Source: CAZJAD01 sp964543855 (GTDB lineage Bacteria; Electryoneota; RPQS01; DYHQ01). From it: a stretch of DNA of 56,433 nucleotides. The notes under the pieces were generated by a model. The model saw nothing but the letters and a program-made list of their open reading frames with translations. It ran no database searches and was not told where the DNA came from. This document shows positions 42,201 through 50,838 of the stretch, in pieces. The position numbers and the translations under genes were made by a program. Location: assembly GCA_964543855.1 (NCBI GenBank), contig CAZJAD010000006.1, forward strand, positions 1 through 56,433, written 5' to 3'. The first letter of the stretch is position 1; every line of letters begins with the position of its first letter.

Positions 42201-43299
42201 TCTCCGCGCCCGAGCGTCGGGTGGAGTAGTCGTCTACTCGCCCGAAGCGACAGTTCTGTGCCGTGGAGCGCATGCACTCGGCCCCGCGAACTGGAATCGA
42301 GAGGCGCTGCAGAGATTTCTTACGGTCTGGGCGGACAAGATTACCTACGACGAAGCTAAGATCTTGGCCGAAGATGGATTTCAGATTCAGTGGGACGATT
42401 CCGGTCAGCCCCGTTATCTGGAACTAAAGACCTTGTTACACGATCAGACAGAAACAGCGCGAGAGCGGCGGACGACTGGTGATACAGAGGCAGCGTGGAC
42501 ATCGCTCGGAAGGTTGGTCGACTCGGGCGCATGTACACCTGAGAAAATGGCTGAGTTCTGCCAGCTTGCCATAGAGCTGAATCGCGCTGAGGAAGCCGAG
42601 AAAACTCTCTCGCGGCTGGCACCGGATCGCACGACCCTGCTTCAACATGCACAGCTCCTGTACCATTTGGAGAAGTTCGAGGATGCGGTTGAAAGGCTTC
42701 GCCAGTTGACGGAATACTACAGCGAGCTATCCGACCAGGAGAGATTTGAGTCGTGGCAGCTTCTGGGGAACTGCTGCACTCGACTCGAGCGAAGCGAAGA
42801 AGCCGAGAAGGCATACCTCCACGCCCTACTGGAGAATCCTTCTTCCGAGCGGCCTTATCTGGGACTCGGATCGGTTGCGCTGTCGGGGCAGAATTGGCAG
42901 GCGGCGCAGTACGGATTCGCGGTTGCCACGGCTCACAATCCAGATAGCTCCAAGGCTCATTTCGGCCTTGGCCTTGCTCTTTCCGCGCGAGGCATGAAAG
43001 AGGCCGCGGCGAGGGAATTCGCCACGGTCTTGGAGCGGCATCCGAATCACCCCGAAGCTCTCTTTAACCTGTACAGGATTGCCATGGAGTTGGAGAAGCC
43101 CGAGATAGCGGAAATTCCTCTCAAGACTTATCTGGAAAAGCACCCGGATGACACGGACTTTCTTTTCAATTTGTGCGGGCTGCAATTCAAAATGGGACAA
43201 TACGCCAGCGCCATAGAGACATGCCGCCGGGTCGTGTCCCTGAAACCTGATTATATTGCGGCAAAAGAGGTATTGGAGCAACTTGAGAAACCTGCGTAG
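39211..43299 (+). CDS. Giant glycosyltransferase: GT4-GT4-GT2-TPR fusion
   Basis: 1362 residues from GTG 39211. Residues ~25-390: GT4 (GT-B fold) with RGIGRYLRNQ near the start and EGFGFPALE (E-x7-E). Residues ~408-770: second GT4 with VGRLETRKNQ and ELPGLVSLE. Residues ~800-1050: GT2 (GT-A fold) with SIILSVQNG, EVIIVNNGSTDRT and GACLLVRRSIYEQLGGFDE; the metal-binding region reads LDNAT (891-895) where LNNDT or LDxD is usual. Residues ~1085-1362: several TPR repeats (AYLHALLENPSSERPYLGLG). No membrane segment. An in-frame ATG at 41593 with a perfect AGAAAGGAG could start the GT2-TPR half separately. It is placed right after flgL, so the substrate is probably an exported flagellar protein or an activated glycan. 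Confidence 0.88.
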   Translation: MIKKQFPHKEGGQPTFGISRHRPLKIGVDVRTLSHLSTRTRGIGRYLRNQLRALLTLAPDCQFTLYGDGPIWNQDFVHGFLSYENCRYSPHHPSFWKDLDLFHLTDPLPLIPRVPLLPFDSGDLPLVATIYDLIPLAFRQVYLDERPAMKREYEEKIAFLKEHCAKFLAISNFVADDVRNRMQVDDQRVVPILGGLDPVFLESPKPQANEAVRRKYGLDGPYFIYTGGIDFRKNVATLLIAFAQAAKELDVEHSLVFAGELGEEVLQRIAERLRCQDVLPKIRPLGYVSDDELKSLYAGATAMVFPSLYEGFGFPALEAMACGAAVIASARGSLPEIVGSAGILINPEDSEQIAAAMIRLAHDTNERQQLAQAGRQRARMFRWETVADKTMAAYHEVAPRARPTRCKERRLRVLLQNRASALSHPGGDTGVMNGLHDGLTKLDVEVCASAEPGNLDGIDIVHLMNLTTVPASRDFAQNALRQKVPYVITTLYEDWPSFLAQSNQSYSLFEEYIRSGCDKGQFQRHLEALRHLPPAEKLDNAAVANGAHALFACGESEATRLKRDFPQAAEQVHVVPFGIRVLEEFSPPDKEEVLQRLGVERYALCVGRLETRKNQLMLMKALEDDDLALLFITGGFTYQPAYEELCRAFHRRGPTLFVGRVSDAQLATLYSTAVCHVLPSWYELPGLVSLEAAAYGCAVVASTWGSIEDYLSANDFAACQPDNPVSIRTAVHAALESKPDPTITQRALQFTWQRSAERTLRVYERILSATAPQRPSRHKPESIATPLNVRKEQTMVEARGPSRHQFACSIILSVQNGADDTEACLEAISADRSAPDYEVIIVNNGSTDRTPKLLNAIEGDVQILTERKPVPRARALNLAAKKARGEYLVFLDNATEPRAGWLKHLVSQVQSNPEVHCAGAKLIRTDSTIEHAGFLFRKDKMPFSAYRGFTEDHRAVNHARKYQAISGACLLVRRSIYEQLGGFDEQFADGFEAMDLCLRARASGGVVVYSPEATVLCRGAHALGPANWNREALQRFLTVWADKITYDEAKILAEDGFQIQWDDSGQPRYLELKTLLHDQTETARERRTTGDTEAAWTSLGRLVDSGACTPEKMAEFCQLAIELNRAEEAEKTLSRLAPDRTTLLQHAQLLYHLEKFEDAVERLRQLTEYYSELSDQERFESWQLLGNCCTRLERSEEAEKAYLHALLENPSSERPYLGLGSVALSGQNWQAAQYGFAVATAHNPDSSKAHFGLGLALSARGMKEAAAREFATVLERHPNHPEALFNLYRIAMELEKPEIAEIPLKTYLEKHPDDTDFLFNLCGLQFKMGQYASAIETCRRVVSLKPDYIAAKEVLEQLEKPA
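41578..41595 (+). promoter_or_regulatory. Internal ribosome binding site and in-frame ATG at the GT2 domain boundary
   Basis: AGAAAGGAG (41578-41586), 6 bases, then ATG at 41593, in frame with the 1362-residue gene (codon 795) and immediately before the GT2 domain. It is stronger than the ribosome binding site of the full-length start. It suggests either a separately made 568-residue GT2-TPR protein or the scar of a recent fusion of two genes. Confidence 0.6.
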
Positions 43300-43305
43300 A
43301 TTTCA

Positions 43306-44460
43306 GTGACAACCCACTGTATTCTTCAATGGGCGCGGCTGGGCGACCTGTTTCAAACCCGGCCGCTTCTGGCTCGAATTCGCGCACAGGAGCCGGACGC
43401 AGATATTCTCCTGTGCGTTGATGAGATCTTTCTGTCTCTGGCGGCGACCTTCCCTGAGCCCAGTCGGAGCTTGGGGATTCCTCTGCGGCACTATTGGGCA
43501 CTCGCCAACAGCGAGCGAGACCTGAAAACTCTCTACGCCAAATTTCAGCGAATTCTCGACAGCATGGGCGGGCAACGACCAGACATCGTGTATGTTCTCA
43601 ACAAGAGCGATGCGGCGGCTCGCTTTGCCGAGATGCTGCGCTCCAAAGATGTACGCGGCTTTCTGAGCAACGCTGGCACACCGGATCCCCCGATGGCCTA
43701 CCTCGACACGATGGTTGCTGACCGGAACTCGCCACCGGTTCACTTGGCGGATCTTTGGGCGGCGCTCGCCAAGTCTCAGGCGACAACGACGGACTTCCCT
43801 GCCGCGCTCCCGCAAGGATTTTGTCCTTCCCTCTCCCTTTCCTGTGAACGGCTGGGACTCCTCGTGGGAGCCGGTGCTCCAGATCGCGTGTGGCCCGTAG
43901 AATACTGGATCGAGTTTCTTGGGCTGCTCGGAGACAGGCTTTGCGAGGCCGAGATCGTTCTCCTCGGGACGGATCGAGATATACAAGGTGCCGAGTACAT
44001 CGAGGAATTTTGCCGAAGCCGTGGTTTCTGCGTGCGAAACACTGTCGGACAGACCGACTTGTCTTCGCTCGGTTCGATTCTGGCCTCGTGCGATCTTGTT
44101 GTCGGTTCTGACACCGGTGGGATACACTTTGCCGCAGCTTTGGGCATCCAGGTCTTAGGCATCTTTTTCGCCGGAGCGCGGGCGGCTTTCACGGGTCCGT
44201 ATGCCGCCTCCTCCTGCGCGATAGAGTCGGAGAATTTCGAGTCTGGAAACAGGATTCCGATACCGAAAGATGTCGCTTGCGTCGCCGCCGCACTCCTCGA
44301 CGGAAGAACAGAAACGGATTTTCAGGTCAGCCGGGGATTCATCGTTCGGTCTCCATACTTGTGTCGTGACGGATTGCACTATTTGAGTTCTCGCGAGATG
44401 GCCAGGAGTCGGCCCAAGGAATCGGACGCACCTTCGTTGACAGAGTGGATCAATGTCTGA
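43306..44460 (+). CDS. GT9 family (heptosyltransferase-like) glycosyltransferase
   Basis: 384 residues from GTG 43306. Begins with the GT9 pattern ILQWARLGDLFQTRPLL and has the donor-site block VVGSDTGGIHFAAALGIQVLGIFF, shortened, and GAGAPDRVWPVEYW. GT9 enzymes transfer heptose or other sugars from nucleotide donors, classically in LPS core. Here the surroundings suggest a flagellar glycan. Lacks the ~200-residue C-terminal extension of the two later GT9 genes. Overlaps the Maf gene by 8 bases. Confidence 0.85.
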   Translation: MTTHCILQWARLGDLFQTRPLLARIRAQEPDADILLCVDEIFLSLAATFPEPSRSLGIPLRHYWALANSERDLKTLYAKFQRILDSMGGQRPDIVYVLNKSDAAARFAEMLRSKDVRGFLSNAGTPDPPMAYLDTMVADRNSPPVHLADLWAALAKSQATTTDFPAALPQGFCPSLSLSCERLGLLVGAGAPDRVWPVEYWIEFLGLLGDRLCEAEIVLLGTDRDIQGAEYIEEFCRSRGFCVRNTVGQTDLSSLGSILASCDLVVGSDTGGIHFAAALGIQVLGIFFAGARAAFTGPYAASSCAIESENFESGNRIPIPKDVACVAAALLDGRTETDFQVSRGFIVRSPYLCRDGLHYLSSREMARSRPKESDAPSLTEWINV

Positions 44461-45751
44461 GAAGCGCAATGTGGCGAGTTTTTTGGCTGCATTCGAACTG
44501 AGTGGGACTCGCGTTGGAGAACCCACTATCCGACACGAGCCATCAGGCATCTTTCTTCACAGCCGACAGGATCCTTGGGGCGAAGCAGAGGAAATCGCTC
44601 ATGAATGGGCCAACGGTTGCGATTGCGACACCGTCCTGTGGGGGCTCGGTCTCGGCTATGTCGCGCAAGCTCTTCTGCGAGAATTACCTAAAACGCAGCG
44701 GTTGTGGATCATAGAGACTCACCCCGAGCTGTACCTGCTGGCGAAAAGAGCACATCCGTCTTGGGAGCTGTGGCGGGGCAATCGCGTCTCGATCATGGCA
44801 ACGCAGTCCGTACGGAAACTCCAGAGTTTCCTGGCGGACATTCCGGCCGCACCGGTAGTTCACGTTCATGCGCCAAGCCAAGCGCTGCTGCGCTGGGAAG
44901 GAGGACCTCTTACGGAAATCCTCGAAGGCGTCAGCCTGCTGTGGAAAAGCAGCCGGGCACATGCCCCAGCGTTGTTGTCACAAGAGGAGGCCAATGTTCC
45001 CTTCCTCAGCCGCTGCCGAGATATGGGTGATCTCTTTCATGGCTGGGAGGACGAACCCGTCCTTGTCCTTGGTGCGGGACCGTCGCTGTCATGCGTCTTA
45101 GACGAGACTGTCAAGCTGGAACAGCAACCGCGAATGATTGCGTCGAACGGAGCGCTGCCTGTTCTTGCGAGGCGGGATATTGTACCGGACCTGGCGATCT
45201 GCATCGAATCGCACTCCAGCGCCATGCGTGATGTCCAGGAATCCGGTTATGCTGGACCGTTGGTCGTCTTCCCCACGGTGAATCATGAATTGCTCGCTGC
45301 CTACGAAGGACCGCTCTACTTGGCGCATCCCGAAGAGCCGGGCAACGCGGATAAATGCACCTTAGCCTCGGGAGTTGGGACGGTCATGGCTCCGGCGCTT
45401 GACTTGGCAGCCAAGATGGGCGGCAATCCGATCTTGCTTGCCGGACTCGACCTCGGCTGGGATAAGGCCGTGTATGCAGACGGCGCGATGCGGACCGGAG
45501 CAACACCGCAAGCCAGCGTCCGAACGACTGCTGTTTCCGATCGCACACTATGGACATCGCCGGCCTTTGCGGGCTTTGCTGCGGGTTTGGCGCGTGTGAT
45601 TGCACACCTCAAAGCGTCGAATCCGTGCTTGCGGATTTACGACCTCAAGAGCACAGGAGTACGAATCTTCGGTGCGACCCCTTGGGCTCCTGAAAAACTA
45701 ACTGAACTTGTATCAATGAGAGAGACTTGTCCCACACTGAGTGAACCATGA
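44453..45751 (+). CDS. Maf/DUF115 motility accessory factor (flagellin glycosyltransferase family)
   Basis: 432 residues. An N-terminal domain (about 1-120) contains LHSRQDPWGEAEEIA and VLWGLGLGYVAQALL. The central DUF115 domain has the nucleotide-sugar site LVLGAGPSLS, then MIASNGALPVLARRDIVPDLAICIE, abbreviated, and LLAGLDLGWDKAVYADGA. Proteins of this family (Maf, PseE) transfer pseudaminic or legionaminic acid to flagellin in Campylobacter, Helicobacter and Clostridium. Overlaps both neighbours. The glycan type cannot be deduced, since no nonulosonate synthesis genes are in the window. Confidence 0.85.
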   Translation: MSEKRNVASFLAAFELSGTRVGEPTIRHEPSGIFLHSRQDPWGEAEEIAHEWANGCDCDTVLWGLGLGYVAQALLRELPKTQRLWIIETHPELYLLAKRAHPSWELWRGNRVSIMATQSVRKLQSFLADIPAAPVVHVHAPSQALLRWEGGPLTEILEGVSLLWKSSRAHAPALLSQEEANVPFLSRCRDMGDLFHGWEDEPVLVLGAGPSLSCVLDETVKLEQQPRMIASNGALPVLARRDIVPDLAICIESHSSAMRDVQESGYAGPLVVFPTVNHELLAAYEGPLYLAHPEEPGNADKCTLASGVGTVMAPALDLAAKMGGNPILLAGLDLGWDKAVYADGAMRTGATPQASVRTTAVSDRTLWTSPAFAGFAAGLARVIAHLKASNPCLRIYDLKSTGVRIFGATPWAPEKLTELVSMRETCPTLSEP

Positions 45752-47451
45752 AGCCGATACCGCCATCTATTCTTCGGACTCATCCGCACATCACCGCCAT
45801 CCTCGAAAACGCATCACAGTTGCAGGTCGAGTCGTCGCGCAGCGGCTCGCCGACGGTACGCGTTGGCGAGCGGTTAGTTCACTCGCGCGTGAATCCGCGC
45901 GAGGAAGCCCGCCGATTCTTGCAGCACTGGCTGGCGACGGAGGGCGTGTGTCTGGCGCAGCGCATGGCGGAAGGCGAGCGAGTCTCTGTGATCTTCCTCG
46001 GTATCGGGTTGGGGTATCCGGTCCTGGAGTTCTGCGCGCTGCTGCGCCAGCGCGGTCTCGATCCCGCGGCTTTGGACATCTGGGCTTTCGAGAATTTGCC
46101 CGAACTGGTGAAGGCTGGATTCGAGGCACTGGATTGGAGCACGATGCCGGACTCGCTCAAGCTCTATATCGGAAGCGAAGGCAGAATGGAGCTCGAGCTC
46201 GCCTCGCAGGCCCTCAAAGCGCCACTCATTTGTATTTCTCCCGGCATCACGGCGCTGGCACCGACAGTATATGATGAGCTGAAACGAAACATTCTTCATT
46301 TGTCCTGGGCTGAACGCCCCTTGCGAATTCTCGTCCCGATTCCCATCTACGGTGGTTCAGTTCCGGCAGCTCGTTATTCGGCACGGGCGCTGGAAGCCGT
46401 CGGCCACCACGTGGAGACCGTGGACTGCACCCTCTACAACTTCGCCGTGGAATCGTTGACGAGCCTGACCCAGAACAAGCATCATCGGAGGGTTCTCCAG
46501 GGCTTGCTCACCACGTTTCTCGGCGAAGCCATTGTTGCGCGCGCCCTGGACTATAAGGCGGATCTTGTCTTAGCCGTGGCGCAAACGCCCCTGCTTCCGG
46601 AAGGACTTCAGGAACTGCGGCGAGAGGGCATTCCGAGCGCCATGTGGTTTGTCGAAGATTACCGGTTGTTCACCTATTGGAAAGAAGTCGCCGCGTTCTA
46701 TGACTATTTCTTCGGCATCCAGAAGGATGATTTTGAGCGCGAATTGGAGCAAGTCGGTCAGGGGCGGTATCATTATCTACCGGCAGCAGCCTGCAGCCAC
46801 CTCCACCAGCCTGTCACGCTAACGCCGGAGGAAACGCGCTGGTACGGCAGCGATGTTTCGTTCGTTGGAGCAGGCTATTTCAATCGGCTTCAGTCGTTCC
46901 GACACCTTCTGGACTACGATATCAAAATATGGGGGAATGATTGGCCGAGAGACAGCGCTGTGTTCGGAAAAGTCCAGCAGGGCGGTCGGAGAATTCCACC
47001 GGAAGAAATCGTAAAAATCTTCTCGGCATCAAAAATCAATCTCAACCTTCATTCATCGCCGACACATCCGGGTGTTGATCCGTTCGGTGATTTTGTCAAT
47101 CCACGCACTTTCGAAATCAGNNNNNNNNNNNNNNNNNNNNNNNNNNNNNNNNNNNNNNNNNNNNNNNNNNNNNNNNNNNNNNNNNNNNNNNNNNNNNNNN
47201 NNNNNNNNNNNNNNNNNNNNCTTCACAAGCGATCGACAAATCATCCGGCGGAGCTTGTGCGCCGTGTCGGACCGAACACGGAACTCGGGAAATTCCTTGG
47301 GCAGTTCCTCGACGAAGACGATGAACTGACGCTTGACAGAATCGCTGACCACATCCGCAAAGGCAGGGGCGAACTGACGGATGTCGAGGGCATTTTCCTG
47401 CTCATGAAGGAGTTTCGGGATTGGGGCGTCGAGAAGGGGGTGATTGATTGA
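45748..47451 (+). CDS. Maf-N-terminal/CgeB-like glycosyltransferase fusion, interrupted by assembly gap
   Basis: The N-terminal ~140 residues repeat the plan of the Maf N-terminal domain next door (VHSRVNPREEARRFL, VIFLGIGLGYPVLEF). From about residue 185 a GT-B enzyme like spore-coat protein CgeB begins (RILVPIPIYGGSVPAARYSA, SAMWFVEDYRLFTYW, VSFVGAGYFNRLQSF, INLNLHSSP, DFVNPRTFEI). 100 Ns at 47121-47220 remove part of the donor-binding subdomain. The sequence after the gap (76 residues, ELTDVEGIFLLMKEF) fits the end of the same gene. True length unknown. Overlaps the next gene as TTGA. Confidence 0.8.
   Translation: MKPIPPSILRTHPHITAILENASQLQVESSRSGSPTVRVGERLVHSRVNPREEARRFLQHWLATEGVCLAQRMAEGERVSVIFLGIGLGYPVLEFCALLRQRGLDPAALDIWAFENLPELVKAGFEALDWSTMPDSLKLYIGSEGRMELELASQALKAPLICISPGITALAPTVYDELKRNILHLSWAERPLRILVPIPIYGGSVPAARYSARALEAVGHHVETVDCTLYNFAVESLTSLTQNKHHRRVLQGLLTTFLGEAIVARALDYKADLVLAVAQTPLLPEGLQELRREGIPSAMWFVEDYRLFTYWKEVAAFYDYFFGIQKDDFERELEQVGQGRYHYLPAAACSHLHQPVTLTPEETRWYGSDVSFVGAGYFNRLQSFRHLLDYDIKIWGNDWPRDSAVFGKVQQGGRRIPPEEIVKIFSASKINLNLHSSPTHPGVDPFGDFVNPRTFEIXXXXXXXXXXXXXXXXXXXXXXXXXXXXXXXXXXLHKRSTNHPAELVRRVGPNTELGKFLGQFLDEDDELTLDRIADHIRKGRGELTDVEGIFLLMKEFRDWGVEKGVID
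47121..47220. other. Assembly gap (100 Ns) inside the CgeB-like gene
   Basis: Exactly 100 Ns. CgeB-type proteins normally have about 60-80 residues between the DFVNPRTFEI motif and the final helices, so the real gap is probably longer than 100 bases. Confidence 0.97.
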
Positions 47452-49154
47452 GTCGCATCGGAGTGTTGAACTTCACGCGAATGGGAGACCTCATTCAGTG
47501 CGGCCCGCTCCTTGATCGTCTACGCGAGACAGACGCGGATCCGCAGTTGACGCTCATTGCCTTGGAAAACTTTGCCGAGACGGCACGGCGGTTGCCGATG
47601 GTCGATGAGGTCATTCCGTTTCCACTCGACCGGTTTATTCCTCGTCTGGATCACCATCGACTTTCGCTCCCTGACTTGTACGCGGAGCTTTCAGACTTCG
47701 CTGCTTCATTGCGAGCACGGCACTTCGACCGATTCTACAACCTGGCTCATACACGGCTTTCGGCTGCTCTGACCTGGCTCGTGCGCGCGCCAGAGACTCA
47801 CGGGATGACCTATGACAGTTCCGGTCACCTTTTGATTACGAATCCGTGGATAAACTACTACTTCTATGTGACGCTGGACCGCACTCACAATCCCTTCAAT
47901 CTGGTTGAGATGTACTTGCCCATCGGCGAGAGCGGCGCCTCGCAGCCGAGGCTTCGGTTTCGGCTCTTGCCCAATGATGAGCGCGAGGCGGCTGGGTTGC
48001 TTAGCACAAGAGTGGGCCGCGCGAACGGCCCATGTATCGCGTTTCAGATGGGCGCAGCCGACGAACGACGACGGTGGCCGGTCGCCGCTTTTGCTGACCT
48101 TGCACGACAGCTCATCGCCCACCGTGGCGCGACGATCGCGCTCTTGGGGACCGCCGAAGATATTCCACGAAGTCGAGCACTCATCGACACCGTGGGTGCC
48201 GAGCATGTTCTCGACTTGACAGGAAAGACTCATATCGGTGCACTCGCCGCTGTTCTGGCTCAGTGTCGCGTTCTTATCTCTAATGATACCGGAACGATTC
48301 ATCTGGCTGCAGCAGTTGGGATCCCTACCGTCGGCATCTACCTGGGACCTGCAGCGGCTAAAGACACAGGACCCTACGGCGATGGCCACGTCGTGTTTGA
48401 ACCGAGGGTGCCGTGTGCGCCGTGTGCCTATCTATCGAGCTGCGGCCATCGGGTTTGTCACGATGCCATTCGGCCATCCGATGTTGCGGAGGCTACAGTC
48501 TGGCAGATTGAGAACGGTCATCGTGCCGATGTGGCGCGATGGGATTCGTCGCGTGTGCGCGTGTGGCACACTCGCGTGACAGAGGATGGGCAGTTGCGGC
48601 TCGTTCCCATGACCAAGTTCCCTCTCGAGCGGCAGACCTTTCTCCATTCTCTGTACCGCATTTTCTGGCCTCTTCTGCTGACAGACTGCTATTCCAGAAC
48701 CGTCACACCGGCAGAGGCTTGGACCAGAGAAGAAGCCTTTCTCGATGAGCACTATCAAAGTTTCGATCCCGTTGATCTCTTGACCAGCGACGATGCTCAG
48801 GCAATCTCCATCTACGAAAGAATCGCGGAGCGTGCTCAATCGGCGGTTGCAGTCCTGGAAGGCGAGCTGACCTCCTCTCGCCCATCGCTGAGCGTTCTGC
48901 GTGACGGAGCGCTGGAGTTGGCTGAGTGTGACAGCCAGCTCGCACAGGTGGAAGAGACCTTTCCGGCGTGGGCACCGTTGGCACAGTTCACGCGCGTCGT
49001 GCGCGGAAATGTTCCCGATGATTCACCGGCTGGCTTGGCGACGGCATGTCACGAAGTCTATGGCACACTGATTCGCGGCAGCCGCATCCTCAGAGCGCTC
49101 TGGCAGGAAGTGACCCGCAGGCAAACACAGGAGGTTCGAAGCCTCCATGCCTAA
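47448..49154 (+). CDS. GT9 family glycosyltransferase with long C-terminal helical extension (paralogue 1)
   Basis: 568 residues from TTG 47448, which overlaps the preceding stop and follows AAGGGGGTG at good distance. GT9 core to about residue 350: VLNFTRMGDLIQCGPLL, QMGAADERRRWPV, CRVLISNDTGTIHLAAAVG and the cysteine cluster CAPCAYLSSCGHRVCHD. The C-terminal ~210 residues are not part of GT9 and look helical. It is closely parallel in plan to the next gene, so the pair probably arose by duplication. Overlaps it by 8 bases. Confidence 0.85.
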   Translation: MSRIGVLNFTRMGDLIQCGPLLDRLRETDADPQLTLIALENFAETARRLPMVDEVIPFPLDRFIPRLDHHRLSLPDLYAELSDFAASLRARHFDRFYNLAHTRLSAALTWLVRAPETHGMTYDSSGHLLITNPWINYYFYVTLDRTHNPFNLVEMYLPIGESGASQPRLRFRLLPNDEREAAGLLSTRVGRANGPCIAFQMGAADERRRWPVAAFADLARQLIAHRGATIALLGTAEDIPRSRALIDTVGAEHVLDLTGKTHIGALAAVLAQCRVLISNDTGTIHLAAAVGIPTVGIYLGPAAAKDTGPYGDGHVVFEPRVPCAPCAYLSSCGHRVCHDAIRPSDVAEATVWQIENGHRADVARWDSSRVRVWHTRVTEDGQLRLVPMTKFPLERQTFLHSLYRIFWPLLLTDCYSRTVTPAEAWTREEAFLDEHYQSFDPVDLLTSDDAQAISIYERIAERAQSAVAVLEGELTSSRPSLSVLRDGALELAECDSQLAQVEETFPAWAPLAQFTRVVRGNVPDDSPAGLATACHEVYGTLIRGSRILRALWQEVTRRQTQEVRSLHA

Positions 49155-50838
49155 AGTGCTCGTCCTGAACCTCTCCCGCATGGGAGATTTAGTGCAATCG
49201 GTCCCGTTTCTGGCCGGGCTCAAACGCAGAACGGATGCGCCGGAGGTGCACCTTCTGGTCGAGAAGGCCTTTGTGCCGGTGGCGAGGATGCTTCCTTTCC
49301 ATGACGCCGTGCATGAGCTGAGTCTCGATGAGTGGCTGCCTCCGCTGCACCAGGCGGCTCAAGTGAGCCCGCCTGAACTCTACCATCTCTTTGAGGACCG
49401 TCTTCGCGGACTGCAAAGAGAGAGTTACGACGAGGTCTGGAACCTGACACACACTCGGCCGAGCATGATCCTGACGCGTCTTCTGGGCGGCGAGAACGGT
49501 CGCGGTGTCACCGTAGACAGTCGCGGCTTTCAGATGGTGCGTTCGCCCTGGTTGCGGTACTTCTTTGCCACGAATCTCGCCCGTCCCTTCTGTCAGTTCA
49601 ACCTCGTCGATATCTACGCGCAGTGTGCCGGTCAGGTCAAAGAACAGAATAAGCTCGAATTGACTCCTGACACGAGCGCCGAGGCGTTTGCGGATGCCTT
49701 CTGGTCGGCGCAGAATCTGAAGCAGTTCGAACCGGTCGCCTTTCAACTCGGGGCAGCCCATCCCTCCAAGCGGTGGCCTGTGGAACATTTCCGCGGCCTT
49801 GCCGAGCTTATCTGGGGGAAACTCAATCGACCGGTGATTCTGCTCGGTCACAAGACTGAGATGGCACTGGCGCAGCCATTCACAGGAATGCCGGGAGTCC
49901 GTTCCCTTGTCGGAGAGACGAGTATTCCTCAACTTTTTTCTGTGTTGCGGCGCTGCGCGGCCCTGGTCTCGAATGATACCGGGACAGTTCACCTCGCTGC
50001 GGCAGCCGGTCGGCCGATTATCGCACTGACCTTGGGTACCGCTCTCGGCAGCGAGACAGCACCTTACGGTCAAGGCCACATCGTTGTGGAACCAGATGTT
50101 CCATGCTTTCCCTGCTCTTACCATCGACAATGCGCTGAGATGCACTGTCACGATGCAGCTCAAATCGAGACCGTCTTTGAGACTCTCGCCTGGACACTTG
50201 GCGGTCGGAACGGCCGCCTTCGGAACATTTCGTCGGAAGCTCGTGTTTATGAAACGGCCTTCAATTCTCAGGATCGGATGCTGGAGCTGAGACCTCTGGA
50301 GCCATCCACGCCTTCATTGCGCGACCAGTTGCACGGCGTTGTGAGGCCGTTGTGGCGGCGGGTGCTGAAAGCAGATGGGCCGTACACCGCAGGACAGGTA
50401 CTCGAATCGTCGCCCGAGGTTTCACGGTTGCGGCATCTTGTGGAGCGCGCGCTTCCCCTCGTCCAGCGAGCCTTGGTGGAGGCCGACAAGCTGCAGAGTG
50501 AGAGCCGGCGGCAACCGCTTCCCGTGGACAATCTGTGGTGGTCGGGACAGACCTTGATCCAGATCGACAAGGCGCTGGAGTCGGTTCTGGATTGTCGCGC
50601 TCTCCTGCGTACATTCTGGGGATTCACGGCACTGACAAAGGCAAGCCTGGAAAGCAGCTTGCTTGAGGAACAAGTGAATGAAACACGGCGCGCATATGCA
50701 GATCTGGAATTCCTTCTCCAAGGCTTGAAAGATTCTCTGGAACCTAATCATGAAGATCTCTTGAATCATAAAGACCAAAGCGGAAAGGAGAAGTACTATG
50801 AAGGTGCTTCTGAATGGACTCGAGATTCGGGGCGGTGA
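49147..50838 (+). CDS. GT9 family glycosyltransferase with long C-terminal helical extension (paralogue 2)
   Basis: 563 residues. Same design as the preceding gene: VLNLSRMGDLVQSVPFL, QLGAAHPSKRWPVEHF, CAALVSNDTGTVHLAAAAG, CFPCSYHRQCAEMHCHD, then ~200 residues of helical, charged sequence. The HTRPSMILTRLL region matches HTRLSAALTWLV in paralogue 1. The last 41 bases overlap the next gene, whose ribosome binding site lies inside this one. Confidence 0.85.
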   Translation: MPKVLVLNLSRMGDLVQSVPFLAGLKRRTDAPEVHLLVEKAFVPVARMLPFHDAVHELSLDEWLPPLHQAAQVSPPELYHLFEDRLRGLQRESYDEVWNLTHTRPSMILTRLLGGENGRGVTVDSRGFQMVRSPWLRYFFATNLARPFCQFNLVDIYAQCAGQVKEQNKLELTPDTSAEAFADAFWSAQNLKQFEPVAFQLGAAHPSKRWPVEHFRGLAELIWGKLNRPVILLGHKTEMALAQPFTGMPGVRSLVGETSIPQLFSVLRRCAALVSNDTGTVHLAAAAGRPIIALTLGTALGSETAPYGQGHIVVEPDVPCFPCSYHRQCAEMHCHDAAQIETVFETLAWTLGGRNGRLRNISSEARVYETAFNSQDRMLELRPLEPSTPSLRDQLHGVVRPLWRRVLKADGPYTAGQVLESSPEVSRLRHLVERALPLVQRALVEADKLQSESRRQPLPVDNLWWSGQTLIQIDKALESVLDCRALLRTFWGFTALTKASLESSLLEEQVNETRRAYADLEFLLQGLKDSLEPNHEDLLNHKDQSGKEKYYEGASEWTRDSGR

